Positions 44,622-56,211 of a DNA stretch of 64,000 bases are shown here, piece by piece. The stretch lies in contig WHVD01000003.1 in the NCBI GenBank assembly GCA_015178975.1, positions 1,302,001-1,366,000 on the forward strand, in the 5' to 3' direction. Numbering within the stretch: position 1 is the stretch's first letter; each line of letters starts with the position of its first letter. Both the position numbers and the translations under genes were made by a program. Source of the stretch: Hysterangium stoloniferum. Lineage: Eukaryota > Basidiomycota > Agaricomycetes > Hysterangiales > Hysterangiaceae. The notes beneath the pieces are model-generated. The model was not told the origin of the DNA. It did no database searches and saw only the letters and a list, made by a program, of their open reading frames with translations.

Positions 44622-47235
44622 ATGTCTACTATACTTTTGCCATTGCTGGAGGGAGTGAACGACCCTGTCATCTCAGCAGCTGCTCGCACAGGTCCTATCC
44701 TTTTTCGAGAGCCTCCGACTCTATCGCATGCAGCAAACGTACAGTATTATCTATTGGTCGATTCTGTAGCACCCTATCCGCAGCTGCCCACTTTAATAGA
44801 CTGGCTGGATGCTGGTGCACAAAAGATTATTGTTCCTTTACCCTTGGCAAAAGAAGTCATAGGCGTTTTGCCTTCAGATCGACTCATTGTGCTCCTCGAC
44901 GCAAGCAGCGTGAGCGCGGTTTCTGATAAAATTGGATCGGGAGTGTCTGGGGTGTTTTTGAAAACGGCGGCGGTAGACTTGGAACTGATCTCTTCAATCG
45001 GCCGTTTCTTTGCGGGAGGAGAGACGTTCGTTTTGCCTACAACATCACAGCCGCCTACAACATCACTGATCCGTGAACTGAGGCGTAGAAATGTCACTCT
45101 TGTAGTCCCCTCCTTTCAGCTCACACTCTCCGAGACCTCTTCGTCTCAACTTAATTTGGCAGAGGCATTTATAGCGCCTTTGGACTCTGATCGCCCGGAT
45201 GGCCTCTTTCCAACAGTGGTGTCTTCAGCAACCCAAGGCGATCGGGCACTGGGGCTGGTGTACTCTTCGAAAGAGTCAATCACGGAGTCCATATTAACTG
45301 GAAAGGGCGTGTATCAAAGTCGAAAACACGGACTGTGGAGAAAGGGCGAGACATCGGGTTCTACACAAGAACTTGTCAGGATTAGCGTGGACTGCGACCA
45401 CGATAGTTTGCAGTTCAGCGTCATTCAACATGGGTCAGGATTTTGCCATCTTGGGACAACTTCGTGTTTTGGCCAGTTATCAGGCTTAGGAGCCCTTGAA
45501 CAAACGCTTAAATCAAGATTTGAATCAGCTCCGGAGGGATCCTACACGAAACGTCTCTTTAACGATCCGACGCTTTTACGGTCCAAGATCATGGAAGAAG
45601 CAGATGAACTCTGTCAAGCCCAAACTAAAGCAGATGTGGCGTTTGAGGCTGCGGATTTATTGTATTTTGCGCTCGCGAAGTGCATTTCCCGAGGTGTCGG
45701 GATCACCGACATTGAACAGTCTCTAGATCGAAAGGCTCGCAAAGTCACGCGTAGACCAGGAAATGCGAAACCGCAGTGGGCAACCCCCCAACAGCCTAAC
45801 CAACTACCGACGTCTGCGGAAATTAGGATGCGCACAGTAAACCTAGATGTTACCTCTGAGACGGAGCGCGCCGCACTTCTACAGCGTCCCGTACTTAAAT
45901 TTGATGATATGATGCAGAAAGTGCGACCTATTGTTGAAGATGTTCGTAGGCGAGGTGATCTGGCTTTGATCGAACTTACTGCCAAGTTTGACAAGGCGCA
46001 GCTCACGGAAACCGTAATCCGTGCACCATTCGATTTAAGCACCATGGATATCAGTCAGGAAGTTCGGCTGGCCATTGACCAAGCCTATGCTAATGTCCGA
46101 CGGTTCCATAAAGCGCAAATTAGTGATGAAACTTTGGTTGTGGAAACCATGCCGGGTGTCGTTTGTTCCCGGTTTGCACGCCCAATAGCAAGAGTCGGTC
46201 TATATGTGCCTGGCGGTACAGCTATCTTGCCTTCGACGGCGTTGATGCTTGGAGTGCCAGCACAGGTTGCTGGTTGTCACGAAATTGTCCTAGCGACCCC
46301 TCCCCGCCCAGACGGTAGTATATCTCCTGAGGTGGCGTACGTCGCTCATCTAGTTGGAGCTTCAGCGATCCTAAAAGCAGGAGGGGCGCAGGCGATCGCC
46401 GCTTTAGCTTACGGCACGAAAACGGTACCAAAAGTCGATAAAATATTCGGACCTGGTAACCAATGGGTGACAGCTGCGAAGATGCTTGTACAAAACGACA
46501 CGGATGCTCTTGTGTCAATAGATATGCCCGCCGGTCCTTCTGAGGTATTGGTACGTATCTAGGTCAATCTTTCGGAGAAAGGCATTTCCAATACTTTATT
46601 CCCTAGGTTATAGCCGATTCCACAGCCAAGCCTGCTTTCGTTGCTGCCGACCTCTTGTCGCAAGCAGAGCATGGCGTTGATTCACAGGTCGTCCTGGTTG
46701 CAGTTGATCTTTCCCCGTCACTCCTTGCACAGATAGAAGAAGAAGTAGATTTGCAAGCACACGCACTACCTCGCGTCGATATCGTACAGGAATCTGTTCG
46801 CAAGAGCATTATTATTCAAGTGCGCACTGTCGAGGCTGCGTTCAAGTTCTCAAATGACTATGCCCCGGAGCATCTGATCCTTCATCTGAAAAACGCAAAG
46901 GATAAGGTTCAATTAGTAGAAAATGCAGGCAGTGTCTTTGTTGGGCCATACTCACCTGAAAGGTACTCTTTCTCCCTCCATTGCTCTCACTGTTTTACTC
47001 ACTATATACTAGCTGTGGTGACTACGCCTCAGGCACGAATCACACATTACCCACAAATGGTTATGCTCGACAGTTTAGTGGAGTCAACACCCTTTCGTTC
47101 CAAAAGCACATCACGTCTCAGGAAGTAACCAAATCCGGGTTAGACAAACTTGGACCTATTGTAATCACACTGGCGGAATGCGAAGGCCTCGAGGCTCATG
47201 CTAATGCCGTCCGTGTACGCTTGAACTCGAAATAA
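44622..47235 (+). CDS. HIS4: Trifunctional histidine biosynthesis protein
   Basis: Combines phosphoribosyl-AMP cyclohydrolase, phosphoribosyl-ATP pyrophosphatase and histidinol dehydrogenase (steps 2, 3 and 9-10). Start chosen at ATG 44622 (MSTILLPLLEGVNDPVISAA). Cyclohydrolase part about residues 190-290 (GVYQSRKHGLWRKGETSGST, VDCDHDSLQFSVIQ). Pyrophosphatase part about 290-390 (SYTKRLFNDPTLLRSKIMEE, ADELCQAQTKADVAFEAADL). Dehydrogenase part from about 400 (MRTVNLDVTS, GLYVPGGTAILPSTALMLGV, GPGNQWVTAAKMLVQ, IDMPAGPSEVLV, YAPEHLILHL), ending GDYASGTNHTLPTNGYARQF and LEAHANAVRVRLNSK at 47235. Only two introns (46553-46606 and about 46964-47012), unusually few for this window. Confidence 0.95.
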
Positions 47236-47371
47236 GCTTAAAATAGCATGTTGTAGGAGGCTTTATACAAATGGTCTTCTCTACGAGATCTAGAGACCCT
47301 CACAGAATCGTGCCCAAATTAGAGAACATAGACCTCCATGTACTTTCTTGAAGTCTTTTTATCTAATGAGA

Positions 47372-48990
47372 TCAGTTTGCCCTATATAAAGCTCGCTTGG
47401 CAACTTTAACGATAATCGCGGTGTTAGGGAATGCCAGAGCTTCAAGGTTGGTGGCATACTGAAAGGACAAATGAGCCATTGTTAATAAAAAATCAAGAAT
47501 ACATACAGGGGTAGGGACGTCTGTCAATGCAAGTTTGGCGCGTCAGGGAACAGTAACTTCTAACAAACAAAATCAACGCACCAGCTCCAGTCACTCGTTC
47601 AACGGGTGCGTCTAAGTAGTCAAAAGCCTCGCTTTCTACAATCTGGGCACAGATCTCGCTACCAACACCGAAAGCGGGGAAACCGCCTTCAACAATAATA
47701 AGCCTGCAGGGGGGTATCAGCGAGCCTAAATATATGATATAATTTGGTCTCATGCCTGTTAGTCTTCTTCACTGATTTGATTATAGTCTGGATATCCAGT
47801 GGTCGAATACTACGAAGGTTGATGACTTCGGCTTTGACGCCTTCCTTTGCCAATTCGTCTGCAGCCTCCAAGCTATGTGTTACCATCTTACTGTGCCCTA
47901 CAATCGTGACGTCCGACCCTTCCCGTTCCACTTTGGCCTTTCCGATGGGTAGGAGGAATTCATCTGACATGGCCTCCGTAGACATGGGAAATGATACACC
48001 ATACATCATCTCGTTCTCGAGAAAGACTACTGGTGTTGGATCACGGATAGCTGACTGGTACAGAGGTTATTCGCAATCGGATATGATTTCTCTTGATTCG
48101 AACACCATACAGACCTTGAGAAGACCTTTACAATCTTCGGCACTCCAGGGGCTTACAACCTTCAGGCCTGGTATTTGCCCATACCATGCAGCATAATCCT
48201 GAGAATGTTGCGCAGCCACGCCAGCAGCAGCTCCGTTGGGACCACGGAAAACGACTGGACATGGGACATTTCCACCGGACATATAGTATGTCTTCCCACC
48301 TGAATTCACAATTTGATCGATAGCCTGCATAAACGGATGAGAGCAGTGAGGGGACGAGAAGACGCCCAGACGTACTTGCATTGCAAAGTTGAAAGTCATA
48401 AATTCACAGCTACCAGGATCATTCATTAGTTAAAGTGTGAGCGCTTTTCCCAGCCCACATACATGGGGCGAAGGCCGGCTAACGCTGCACCAACAGCTAA
48501 TCCAGCGAACCCCATTTCAGTAATAGGTGTGTCTACTACTCGATCCTCTCCAAACTTGTCCAGTAGACCTTTCGTCACCTACTTCAAGTTATGACACAAC
48601 AACGAAAGTTTGCACTTCGAGACGCACCTTGTATGCGCCGTTGTATTTTGCGACTTCCTCGCCCATTATAAACACAGTTTTATCTTTAATCATCTCCTCT
48701 TCCATAGCAACGTTCAAAGCATCACGAACGGTCATCTAAAAAAATACAGTCAGCAGACAAGTAAAACTTCCTCGGTAAAAAGGACTGACTGTGTGTTGTT
48801 CTGAGCTGGCCCATCGCCGTTGCAACCGTCCCGCCAACGAAGCATTTGGAAGAGTAGTGCAAGAAGACGATAAGAGGGAACGATTGAGACCCGACTTCGT
48901 GACTGGGGCTAAACAGGCCAATGCAGTGCGACAAGCCATTCGAGGTGGAAGAGGGAAAGAATGCTGGATTTTACGGGCGTCAATCGTCAA
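47372..48990 (-). CDS. PDB1: Pyruvate dehydrogenase E1 component, beta subunit
   Basis: Mitochondrial matrix subunit of the thiamine-diphosphate E1 heterotetramer. An N-terminal Arg/Ser-rich targeting region ([12 protein letters not shown]...[16 protein letters not shown]) precedes [20 protein letters not shown]. Next come [98 protein letters not shown] and [20 protein letters not shown]. It ends [18 protein letters not shown] (TGA at 47374-47372). About seven introns. Two in-frame starts are possible (48990, or the MACRTAL methionine 17 codons later); the second gives a cleaner presequence. Only 56 bp separate the outer start from the SDR gene. Confidence 0.93.
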
Positions 48991-49046
48991 ATGGTAACAT
49001 TTGCGGTTTTCCCAGAAAGGAATGGTCGCTTACTACGTATCGTATC
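48991..49046. promoter_or_regulatory. Very short divergent spacer, PDB1 / SDR
   Basis: 56 bp between opposite start codons if PDB1 starts at 48990. Promoter elements of each gene must overlap the other's 5' UTR or coding exon. Confidence 0.5.
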
Positions 49047-50013
49047 ATGTCTATTCGACCTCTGATTGTGGTCACTGGCGCCTCAAAGTGAGTAGTTACA
49101 GCTTTACGAAGCATATGATAGTAAACGAAATAGAGGTATCGGCCTGGCTGTCACTGAATACCTATTAGTCAAGTTTGGAGTTGATGTCTTGTCTTTATCT
49201 CGTTCTCAAACGCCAGAATTGGAGAAACTGAGTCAGAGCTATCCTGCAAACTTGAGAATAGAGCTCTGTGATGTGTCTGTTTCATACTCTTCCATTGTAA
49301 CGACGAAGATTTAATAACCAAGTTCCAGTACTGACGAAGCAGCAACTTCATCTGCTCTGGCATCCTGTAGACGCATTGATGGTCTCGTTCTCAATGCTGG
49401 CGCGATGGCCATAGCGCGTATCGATTCAGACAATTCAACGGTCATGGCCTGGAAGCAACTGTTCGATGTCAACTTTTTTTCGCTGTTGCACACCGTACGC
49501 TCCGCGCTTCCCCGCCTTCGCGAGAGCAAAGGAAAGATCGTTTTTGTGAGTTCTGGTGCGGCGACAGGCGGTATAGCGGGCTGGGGTGCATATAATGCAA
49601 CTAAGGCTGCTATGAACAGCTTCTGTCGGCGAGTCTGGCTTACCACAATCAAAGCCGGAAGGTTTAACATTTTGTCACAGCACCTTAGCCAACGAAGAGC
49701 CAGACGTAACTTGTGTTGCACTTCGACCTGGTAGAGTCGACACAGCTGTACGTTCCTTTGAGCGTTTATATGGATTCTCAATGACGTATTGTGAATAATA
49801 TCATAGATGCAGCACAATCTACGCGCCGAAGGGGCAGGTGACATGTCTGAAGCTGTGCACACAGAATTTGTGCAAGCTTTTTCCAAAGGACAACTCGTGA
49901 AACCCGAGGAACCAGGCCATGTCATTGCGGCACTTGCAGTCAACGCCTCTCACGATCTGACTGGTCAATTCGTGACCTGGAATGCGGAAGAGCTTCGAAA
50001 GTATCAGGCATGA
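49047..50013 (+). CDS. Short-chain dehydrogenase/reductase (YIR035C/NRE1-like)
   Basis: Cytosolic NAD(P)-dependent SDR. Exon 1 MSIRPLIVVTGASK joins to RGIGLAVTEYLLVKFGVDVL, giving the TGxxxxxGIG cofactor motif. Then come SLSRSQTPELEKLSQSYPAN, DGLVLNAGAMAIARIDS (NAG), LFDVNFFSLLHTVRSALPRL, IVFVSSGAATGGIAGWGAYN with Ser and Y-N-A-T-K as catalytic residues, and VALRPGRVDTAMQHNLRAE. It ends TGQFVTWNAEELRKYQA at 50013. The pattern resembles yeast Nre1/YIR035C and sepiapterin-reductase-like enzymes. The substrate cannot be told. About five introns. Confidence 0.85.
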
Positions 50014-50799
50014 CTTTGGCGAATCTCTTTAGATAATATTATGAAAATATATGTTATTAAACGGATCTCCCTGTTAGTTTTTAGGACATGTATCCTGAGA
50101 AATAATATGACAAAGGAGGTGTCCACCAGCTGTCAAATGTTTACAGGTAGCTGCCAGCATTACCGATCAGTTAATTCAACCCGCATCTAAGCACGCGTCG
50201 CTTGCTTCGATCCCAAATTCTTACACATGGCACCAATGCATAGGCCATTCTCTCCGTCTTTTTCTCCAGTAGATTCCAGAAGATTGTCATTATTGGCGCT
50301 TCGGGATGGACAGAATTCTCGGACGAGATGTATGTTGCAAATCCGAATGAGACTGCTTCAGACTGGTAGGGGAAATGCATGTCAGGTTGCTATGATCGGG
50401 TTCTGGTGCCCATGTCATGTCTGACACAAAATTCTTGGTTGCTCTCGACCAGGCGTCAGCTTTAGCGCCACCACAGAAAATTTGACGCATGTCTTTTACT
50501 ATGTACCCCTTACGTCTTGACAGTAGTCTGATTTCTTCAACGATGGCATTGAAGGAGTCATGAATGGCCATCGCCTTTTTGAACGTCGAGGAGCTCCAAG
50601 CGACTGAAATGGATGTCGTGAGTTCGAGTGAGAAAGTCTTGTCAGCACAAAACCAGTGTTTGCCGCCAAGTCCCATACGGTGGCGACAGGTCTCTTCGAT
50701 GCGAGCTCGGCATTGATCTTGAAGAATATTAATATACCTGAACGATACATGTGAACATAGTATAACAACCATTATCCACCGTGATGTACTAGGGTATAA
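50014..50799. other. Intergenic region with an unassigned minus-strand open frame
   Basis: 786 bp between the SDR stop and the hydrolase stop. On the minus strand 50772-50290 is open for 160 codons (MVVILCSHVSFRYINILQDQ ... ISPTSLKQSHSDLQHTSRPR). The composition is Cys/Arg/Ser-mixed, with no domain recognised and no evident promoter, since it begins inside the 3' end of the hydrolase gene. It may be a decayed gene or chance. Confidence 0.3.
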
Positions 50800-52810
50800 C
50801 TAATTGTCATCAAGTAACCAGTTTACAACCTGGCGCATCCCCTCGCCACCCTTTATCAATGCCTGGCCATGGCGACCTTTGGGGTCAAACCAAAGTCCTT
50901 TACGTACACCGTGTGAACGAAGGTACCGCCTTACACGCTACAACACGAATAAATGCGGGATTATAACTAGACGCGAAACAATATACCTCGGAATCTACTA
51001 TGGCGTCTTGTCCACCCATGAAGAAGGCCGCTTTACGGGGATCTGTCGCATTTGGAATCTCTTCAAACCATAATAAATTCTTCGACCACTATTCGTAACG
51101 TCAGCACAAACCATTAAGCGGAGTAGACAACCCACATCAAAATGACGTTGAAGAACATTGACTACCCCTAGCTCTGCACCGACATAATATCGCATAAGAA
51201 GCTCCACGCCCTAAGTATAGACAAGTTAGGGGGTACTTTGCTCTATTTGAAGTAAAAATGGCATACTGTCACGCAACGCTGGTAAATAAAATTATAACAC
51301 ACATCTGATATGTATTATGAGGAAGGAGCTTGCTGAAAATAATCCTATACATACCGCCTTCCCAGGAGCAGAAAGTTACTACGAAAGAGTTAAGAATACG
51401 ATCTGAGAGAAGTAAGTTGAGAACACACCCGGATCGACGAAACATGATCGTTTGACAAATTCGGGTTTAGCTTTCAGCATCCAAGAATGGAAGAAGGTGC
51501 CGCTGTCAGGATAAACAAATAAGTTAGGAACCGATAATTTATACATGAATATACAAACTTTGAGTGGCTGAGGATGTCTACGCCACTATCTTCCCAGCCA
51601 AGTTTATGTATAGCAGCTGTTAAACCTTCTACGCTTTCCCTGCCACTGAGAGGTTCAAGGAAACGAGGGTGGAAAATATCTTGAGAAATGTGGGGCTGTA
51701 GTGGGATAAGGATAGGCCGTGATGGGAGAACAGTAAAGAACATTCTGATCAGTTGATGATATTGGAGAACGCCGAGACCAAGTCCATGAAGGAAAACAAA
51801 TGGTCGTCCTATTTCTTCCTTCGTTCCCACTGGTACACGCACTAGATATCTACAGGGGAAGAGTAAATCATATGCATTACGAAGCTTAAAATCACAGCAT
51901 ACTCAAAATTACCGCACTTGTCATGTATGACTCCCCATTCAAAATTTAAAGACAGCCGAAGGTAATAATTCGCCATCCAAATGAGAGCATAGAAAATGAG
52001 TGGACGAGGCTGGACGACGACAGGATCCAAAGTCGGCAACATCGGTTTACACGTCGGGTTGGAACCGTGCTTTATGGTAGCACCAGCACGCTTCTCTATG
52101 GCCTTTGTGCATTGGTCTAGGATGATTTTGTGTGCGGCAGAAAGTTCAGAATCGGGCGGAAGATGCGCATTGAACGAGGACCAATATAGCCATTGGTGTA
52201 ATTCGCGGCTATGAATCTCGGACCAAGGCTTTTTATGAAACCAAGTGCACATGTAATTACGAAAATCTTTTGCTCGGGGATCATCGAAGTCTAGTTGTTC
52301 CACGGATTCTAATGGGCTGGGAATTGAACCTGAGCTGGGAAGTGAGCCTGAGCTGGGAAGTGAGCCTGAGCTGGGAAGGGAGCCTGAGCTGGGAAGGGAG
52401 CCTAAGCCAGGAATTGGGCCCCTCTCGATTTCACCCTGTGCTCCATCATTTGAAATGATACTGCTCTGATGCAGACTACTGTCGACCTCTGGTACACCCA
52501 CCATTTCGGTTTTCAATACACGGGCGAAGGCAGCCTGCAAGACCTCAACGCCTGCAGGAGGCGGAGGTGGAGATGCCATAACTCGACGTGACAGTGCATA
52601 ATAATAAATACTAAATACCACCTCGACTGATGCCCAAAGAAAGGCAAGCTTCTTCGTTGGACAATAAGACCAAAGCGAACCAGTCAACATGCTATATAGA
52701 ACGAAAGCCCAAGAGAATGGGATGGCGGCATAAACCGGACCTATAAGAAAACATAGGACAATGTAATAAGAAATCGAAGGATAAGATGGCCTCGTTGTTG
52801 CTGGAGGCAT
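50800..52810 (-). CDS. Alpha/beta hydrolase with N-terminal membrane segments
   Basis: Start at the first ATG in frame (52810, MPPATTRPSYPSISYYIVLC). Two or three hydrophobic stretches (YYIVLCFLIGPVYAAIPFSW, LAFLWASVEVVFSIYYYAL) are followed by a Ser/Pro linker holding five copies of GSLPSS. Next is a conserved helical part (YMCTWFHKKPWSEIHSRELH, LHQWLYWSSFNAHLPPDSEL). Hydrolase core: PFVFLHGLGLGVLQYHQLIR (oxyanion HG) and, across an intron, DILSHSNGTFFHSWMLKAKP, the S-H-S-N-G nucleophile elbow. It ends GGEGMRQVVNWLLDDN at 50800, about where the catalytic His is expected (SHGVRKGLWFDPKGRHGQAL). Substrate unknown. Divergent from IDH1 by 150 bp. Confidence 0.75.
52316..52405. repeat. 18-bp coding minisatellite (5 units)
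   Basis: Five tandem copies of GAGCTGGGAAGTGAGCCT-type units inside the hydrolase gene, encoding repeated GSLPSS on the minus strand. The frame is kept because the unit is a multiple of three. Confidence 0.9.
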
Positions 52811-52960
52811 AGATCTCAAGGGAACTGACTCCTTTACAATATGGTCAGGTTACAAGGTAATTTATATGGCCCGAGGGCTAAACCAGAACCGCATTGAGAA
52901 ATCTTTGTCACGGATCACGGATACTAAAACACTAAATCCCAAGCGTCTCTTTCTTCCGAC

Positions 52961-54438
52961 ATGCTACGTCGAACCCTGGCAAGTGCGGCTTACTCCCGCG
53001 TGAGGACTGCCACAACTCTTGCAGCTGGTTTTCCCAGAGTGTCCAAAAAGGTAATTGTCTTTATTTAGCCCTCTTTTCTTTGCTTTATTAAGCATTAGGC
53101 AGTTACCCACCAAATACGGTGGTGTATACACTGTCACTCTTATTCCTGGTGACGGAATTGGTGAAGAGATAACGGATTCAGTCAAGGAAATCTTTGAACA
53201 TGTTAATGCACCCATTGAGTGGGAACAATACAACGTCTCCGGCGTGTCATCTCAAGGCGAGAGCTTGTTTAGAGAGGCTATGGAGTCTCTTAAGCGCAAC
53301 AGAGTCGGCCTGAAAGGTTTGAGCCTCCAAAGCCGACATTCTTGTGCACTCACAGCGATTTAGGCATCCTATTCACGCCTATCTCCCAAACTGGCCATAT
53401 CTCGTGGAACGTCGCCATGCGCCAGCAACTCGACATTTATGCTTCAGTGGTTCTTTGCAAGTCTCTCCCTGGCTTTCCCACTCGTCATAAAGATGTAGAT
53501 TTCGCCATAATTCGCGAGAATACTGAAGGTGAATATTCTGGTCTGGAACATCAAAGTTATCCCGGAGTAGTGGAGAGTCTTAAGGTCTCTACTCGCGCCA
53601 AGGCAGACCGCATTGTCCGATTGGCTTTCGACTTTGCTCTTAAAAACAATCGGAAGGTATTTAGGCTTTCGTTTCCATGCAGAAGCCAAAATCTGACCTC
53701 TTTATAGAAAGTGACGTGTGTTCACAAGGCTAATATCATGAAGCTTGGTGACGGTTTATTCCTCAATACATTCCGTCAAGTCGCCGAAGAGTACAAAGAT
53801 TCTGGGCTCATATTTAACGACATGATCGTTGACAACACGTAGTGCCTTTATTTGACTAAATGGTTCTTATCACCCTTACAATTCCTTCTAGATCCATGCA
53901 ACTTGTTGCGCGCCCTCAACAATTTGATGTTATGGTCATGCCAAACCTTTATGGTGCAATTGTCTCCAACATCGGTGCTGCGCTCGTTGGAGGCCCAGGG
54001 ATCGTTCCAGGGTGCAATGTTGGCAGGGTATTAATCTTCTTCCGTGTCTGTGGTCTGTAATTGCTGAATAGGACGTTTACCCTTAGGAATATGCCCTCTT
54101 TGAACCTGGATGCCGACATGTTGCCAAGGACATCATGGGTACTAATCGCGCCAATCCTGCTGCTATGATTCTTAGCTCCACCATGATGCTTAGACATCTT
54201 GGGTGAGTTTCACACTGTATTCTTCTGAGTGCTGACATTTTAACTGTAAATAGACTTGATTCCATCGCTGACTCCATCGCATCAGCGACCCTTGGTGTTA
54301 TTAATCGCGGTGAAATCCGTACGGCTGACATGGGAGGTAGGGCATGTACTCTGAAGTCTTCCTGTTGGTATGGCTAACTGTTTGATAGGAAGTGCGAGTA
54401 CTTCTGATTTCACCGCCGAAATCATCAAGAATTTGTGA
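52961..54438 (+). CDS. IDH1: NAD-dependent isocitrate dehydrogenase, regulatory subunit 1
   Basis: Mitochondrial TCA-cycle enzyme subunit. The presequence [20 protein letters not shown] precedes [20 protein letters not shown], then [32 protein letters not shown] and, after an intron, [20 protein letters not shown]. Then come [96 protein letters not shown], and the end [13 protein letters not shown] (TGA 54436-54438). The motif order is that of Idh1, the allosteric subunit, rather than Idh2. About seven introns. Confidence 0.93.
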
Positions 54439-54525
54439 TTTGACTTGTATACCAGTGTGGAAAATAGATCATAGAGCGGTCCATTATATAGGATGGAATT
54501 TACATAGCACCGCATATACAAGTGT

Positions 54526-55890
54526 TCAGATTGTAGGTTTTGTAAAAAAGCCCTCATAATCGTCTTCGTCTAGTGCAGCCTCATATTCTTCCAGTGACAT
54601 CCCTGCCTTCAACCGCTTACTCTCCGACTCTTGTATCTGTTCCTCATCCGGTTTTACTATTTTCACCACTGGTTGCTCGGCAACCACGGGTTCGACTCTT
54701 TTGAGATTGAGGATATTCTCGCATCTGAGCTCTGCTTTCTTTCCCCACCCGTCTGTTTGCGGACGAAACTCGGCATAAAGGCTAAATGCCAATCGATTGA
54801 GCTCTTGGTGTGAGTACGTCGCAGCCAGAAGACGCATGGCACCGACGATATGCCCGGTTGTTTGACGGAATGCACTGGTGATATACCTATAAGCCGAAGA
54901 TGGTGTAACAAGCTCTCCTTTGAGCAAAGCACGCCATTGAGAAGTCTGTGTATATAAAACCGGTCTACATCAATAAATGATCAGCCACAATCTATGCGTT
55001 AGAAACATGAGGCATACTTACATCCTACACGAATAGTTAGTCGTGGCTATTCTTGCGAGATGTCAAAATCCGCCTACCTTCGACCCATAAAATCTACGTA
55101 AGGCTGGCTACCTTCTTGAGCAGCCTCCATGCCCTTTCCCTTTCCCTCTTCGAAAATCCCCAACTTTACGCCTTTACTAGTGGCATTCAGCTCCGTGTAT
55201 ACAGAAGCTAACGCGACGTCTTATATGCATGCTATTCCACTCAAATACGCTTACAGGGACGTACCAATGCTAAGTGCCTCTTCCCGCTTGAAACCCATAC
55301 GTTCAGCTACGACCATTGCCCACGCCGTCATTACCGGTGCACGATTGACAACAGTAGACTTTGTCTTTAGAGCCTACAGCACATTAAGCGCTATTCAACG
55401 TCAAAGCTTGGATTGGGTGACATACTTCCTCGTCGAGCAGCTCCTCAAACACGAAACTGCCATAATCTGCAGCTTCATCCCGAGGCCCATCCGGAAGGAG
55501 TTCGTCGTAGCCTCCCCCTCTTTTACGTTTTTTCGGGGATGATTTCTTTGCCTATTCACGCATCAGCTCTCTGCGGCTTGGCTGTCTGTATATGAAATGC
55601 ACCGGTTCTGAGCTTGAAGCTTTCGCTAGAGTTGGGGCGGATGCAGCAGCTACGCTGACTGGATCATGTGTGTCGCTCCTGTAACCGGCTTTCTTGAGTG
55701 CAGACAACACAAATTTTCGCTGTTCCTTGTCATCGACATGCAATGCGACTAACGTGCCGTCTGTAACTTGCCCTAGTGTGGCAGGAGTGTTGAAGTTTTT
55801 GTATCTACCTTTCGAATGACCAAATCAGAATTTTCAAACGTCACTATGTTGAATGAGGGTAAACGTCGGCATACATTTTTGACGTGATAG
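54526..55890 (-). CDS. Conserved-looking protein of unknown function
   Basis: Multi-exon gene, not recognised. Early exons: FNIVTFENSDLVIRK, then GQVTDGTLVALHVDDKEQRK and FVLSALKKAGYRSDTHDP. Next is a basic patch SPKKRKRGGGYDELLP (nuclear-localisation-like), then YGSFVFEELLDEE, TKSTVVNRAPVMTAWAMVVA, ERMGFKREEALSI, SVYTELNATSKGVKLGIFEE and GSQPYVDFMGRR. The last exon (54927-54526) gives YITSAFRQTTGHIVGAMRLL, ELNRLAFSLYAEFRPQTDGW and an acidic tail ending FFTKPTI. The densely patterned middle (helical, many invariant-type residues) suggests a real conserved family. The true start codon is not resolved; the 5' limit is approximate. Confidence 0.6.
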
Positions 55891-55892
55891 CC

Positions 55893-56066
55893 ATGGCCTT
55901 ATCCATAGCTAAACCCGTCGAACTTAATACCTTTAAGAACACGGGTAAAGGAATCTTTTCATCTCTGGACGAATGTGTCAGGAACGATTGTCGTGGTGGC
56001 ATTGGTCAAAACCAACAGGGTGGAGCTTATGATTGCTTAGTTGACACGTGCCATGAGCCAAATTAG
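55893..56066 (+). CDS. Possible small cysteine-containing protein
   Basis: ATG at 55893 opens a 57-codon frame with no intron: MALSIAKPVELNTFKNTGKG, then DECVRNDCRGG and AYDCLVDTCHEPN. Four cysteines are arranged as two C-x4-C pairs. The gap between the neighbouring genes would otherwise be empty. There is no signal peptide. Support is weak; it may be chance. Confidence 0.25.
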   Translation: MALSIAKPVELNTFKNTGKGIFSSLDECVRNDCRGGIGQNQQGGAYDCLVDTCHEPN

Positions 56067-56211
56067 GCTAAATTGGACTACAATGTATATATATATATCA
56101 CACTAATATTATCCATGAAATAGTGGTCATATTTAATTCGCAAAACAGCTGCATCACATCAAAGTGAGTTACTATAATTGAGTTTAAAGCTGGAGTCAAA
56201 AAACAATGCGA

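Noticed and set aside
50290-50772. 160-codon minus-strand frame as a full gene
   Set aside because: No domain, no clear promoter, starts inside the neighbouring gene; kept only as an unassigned frame.
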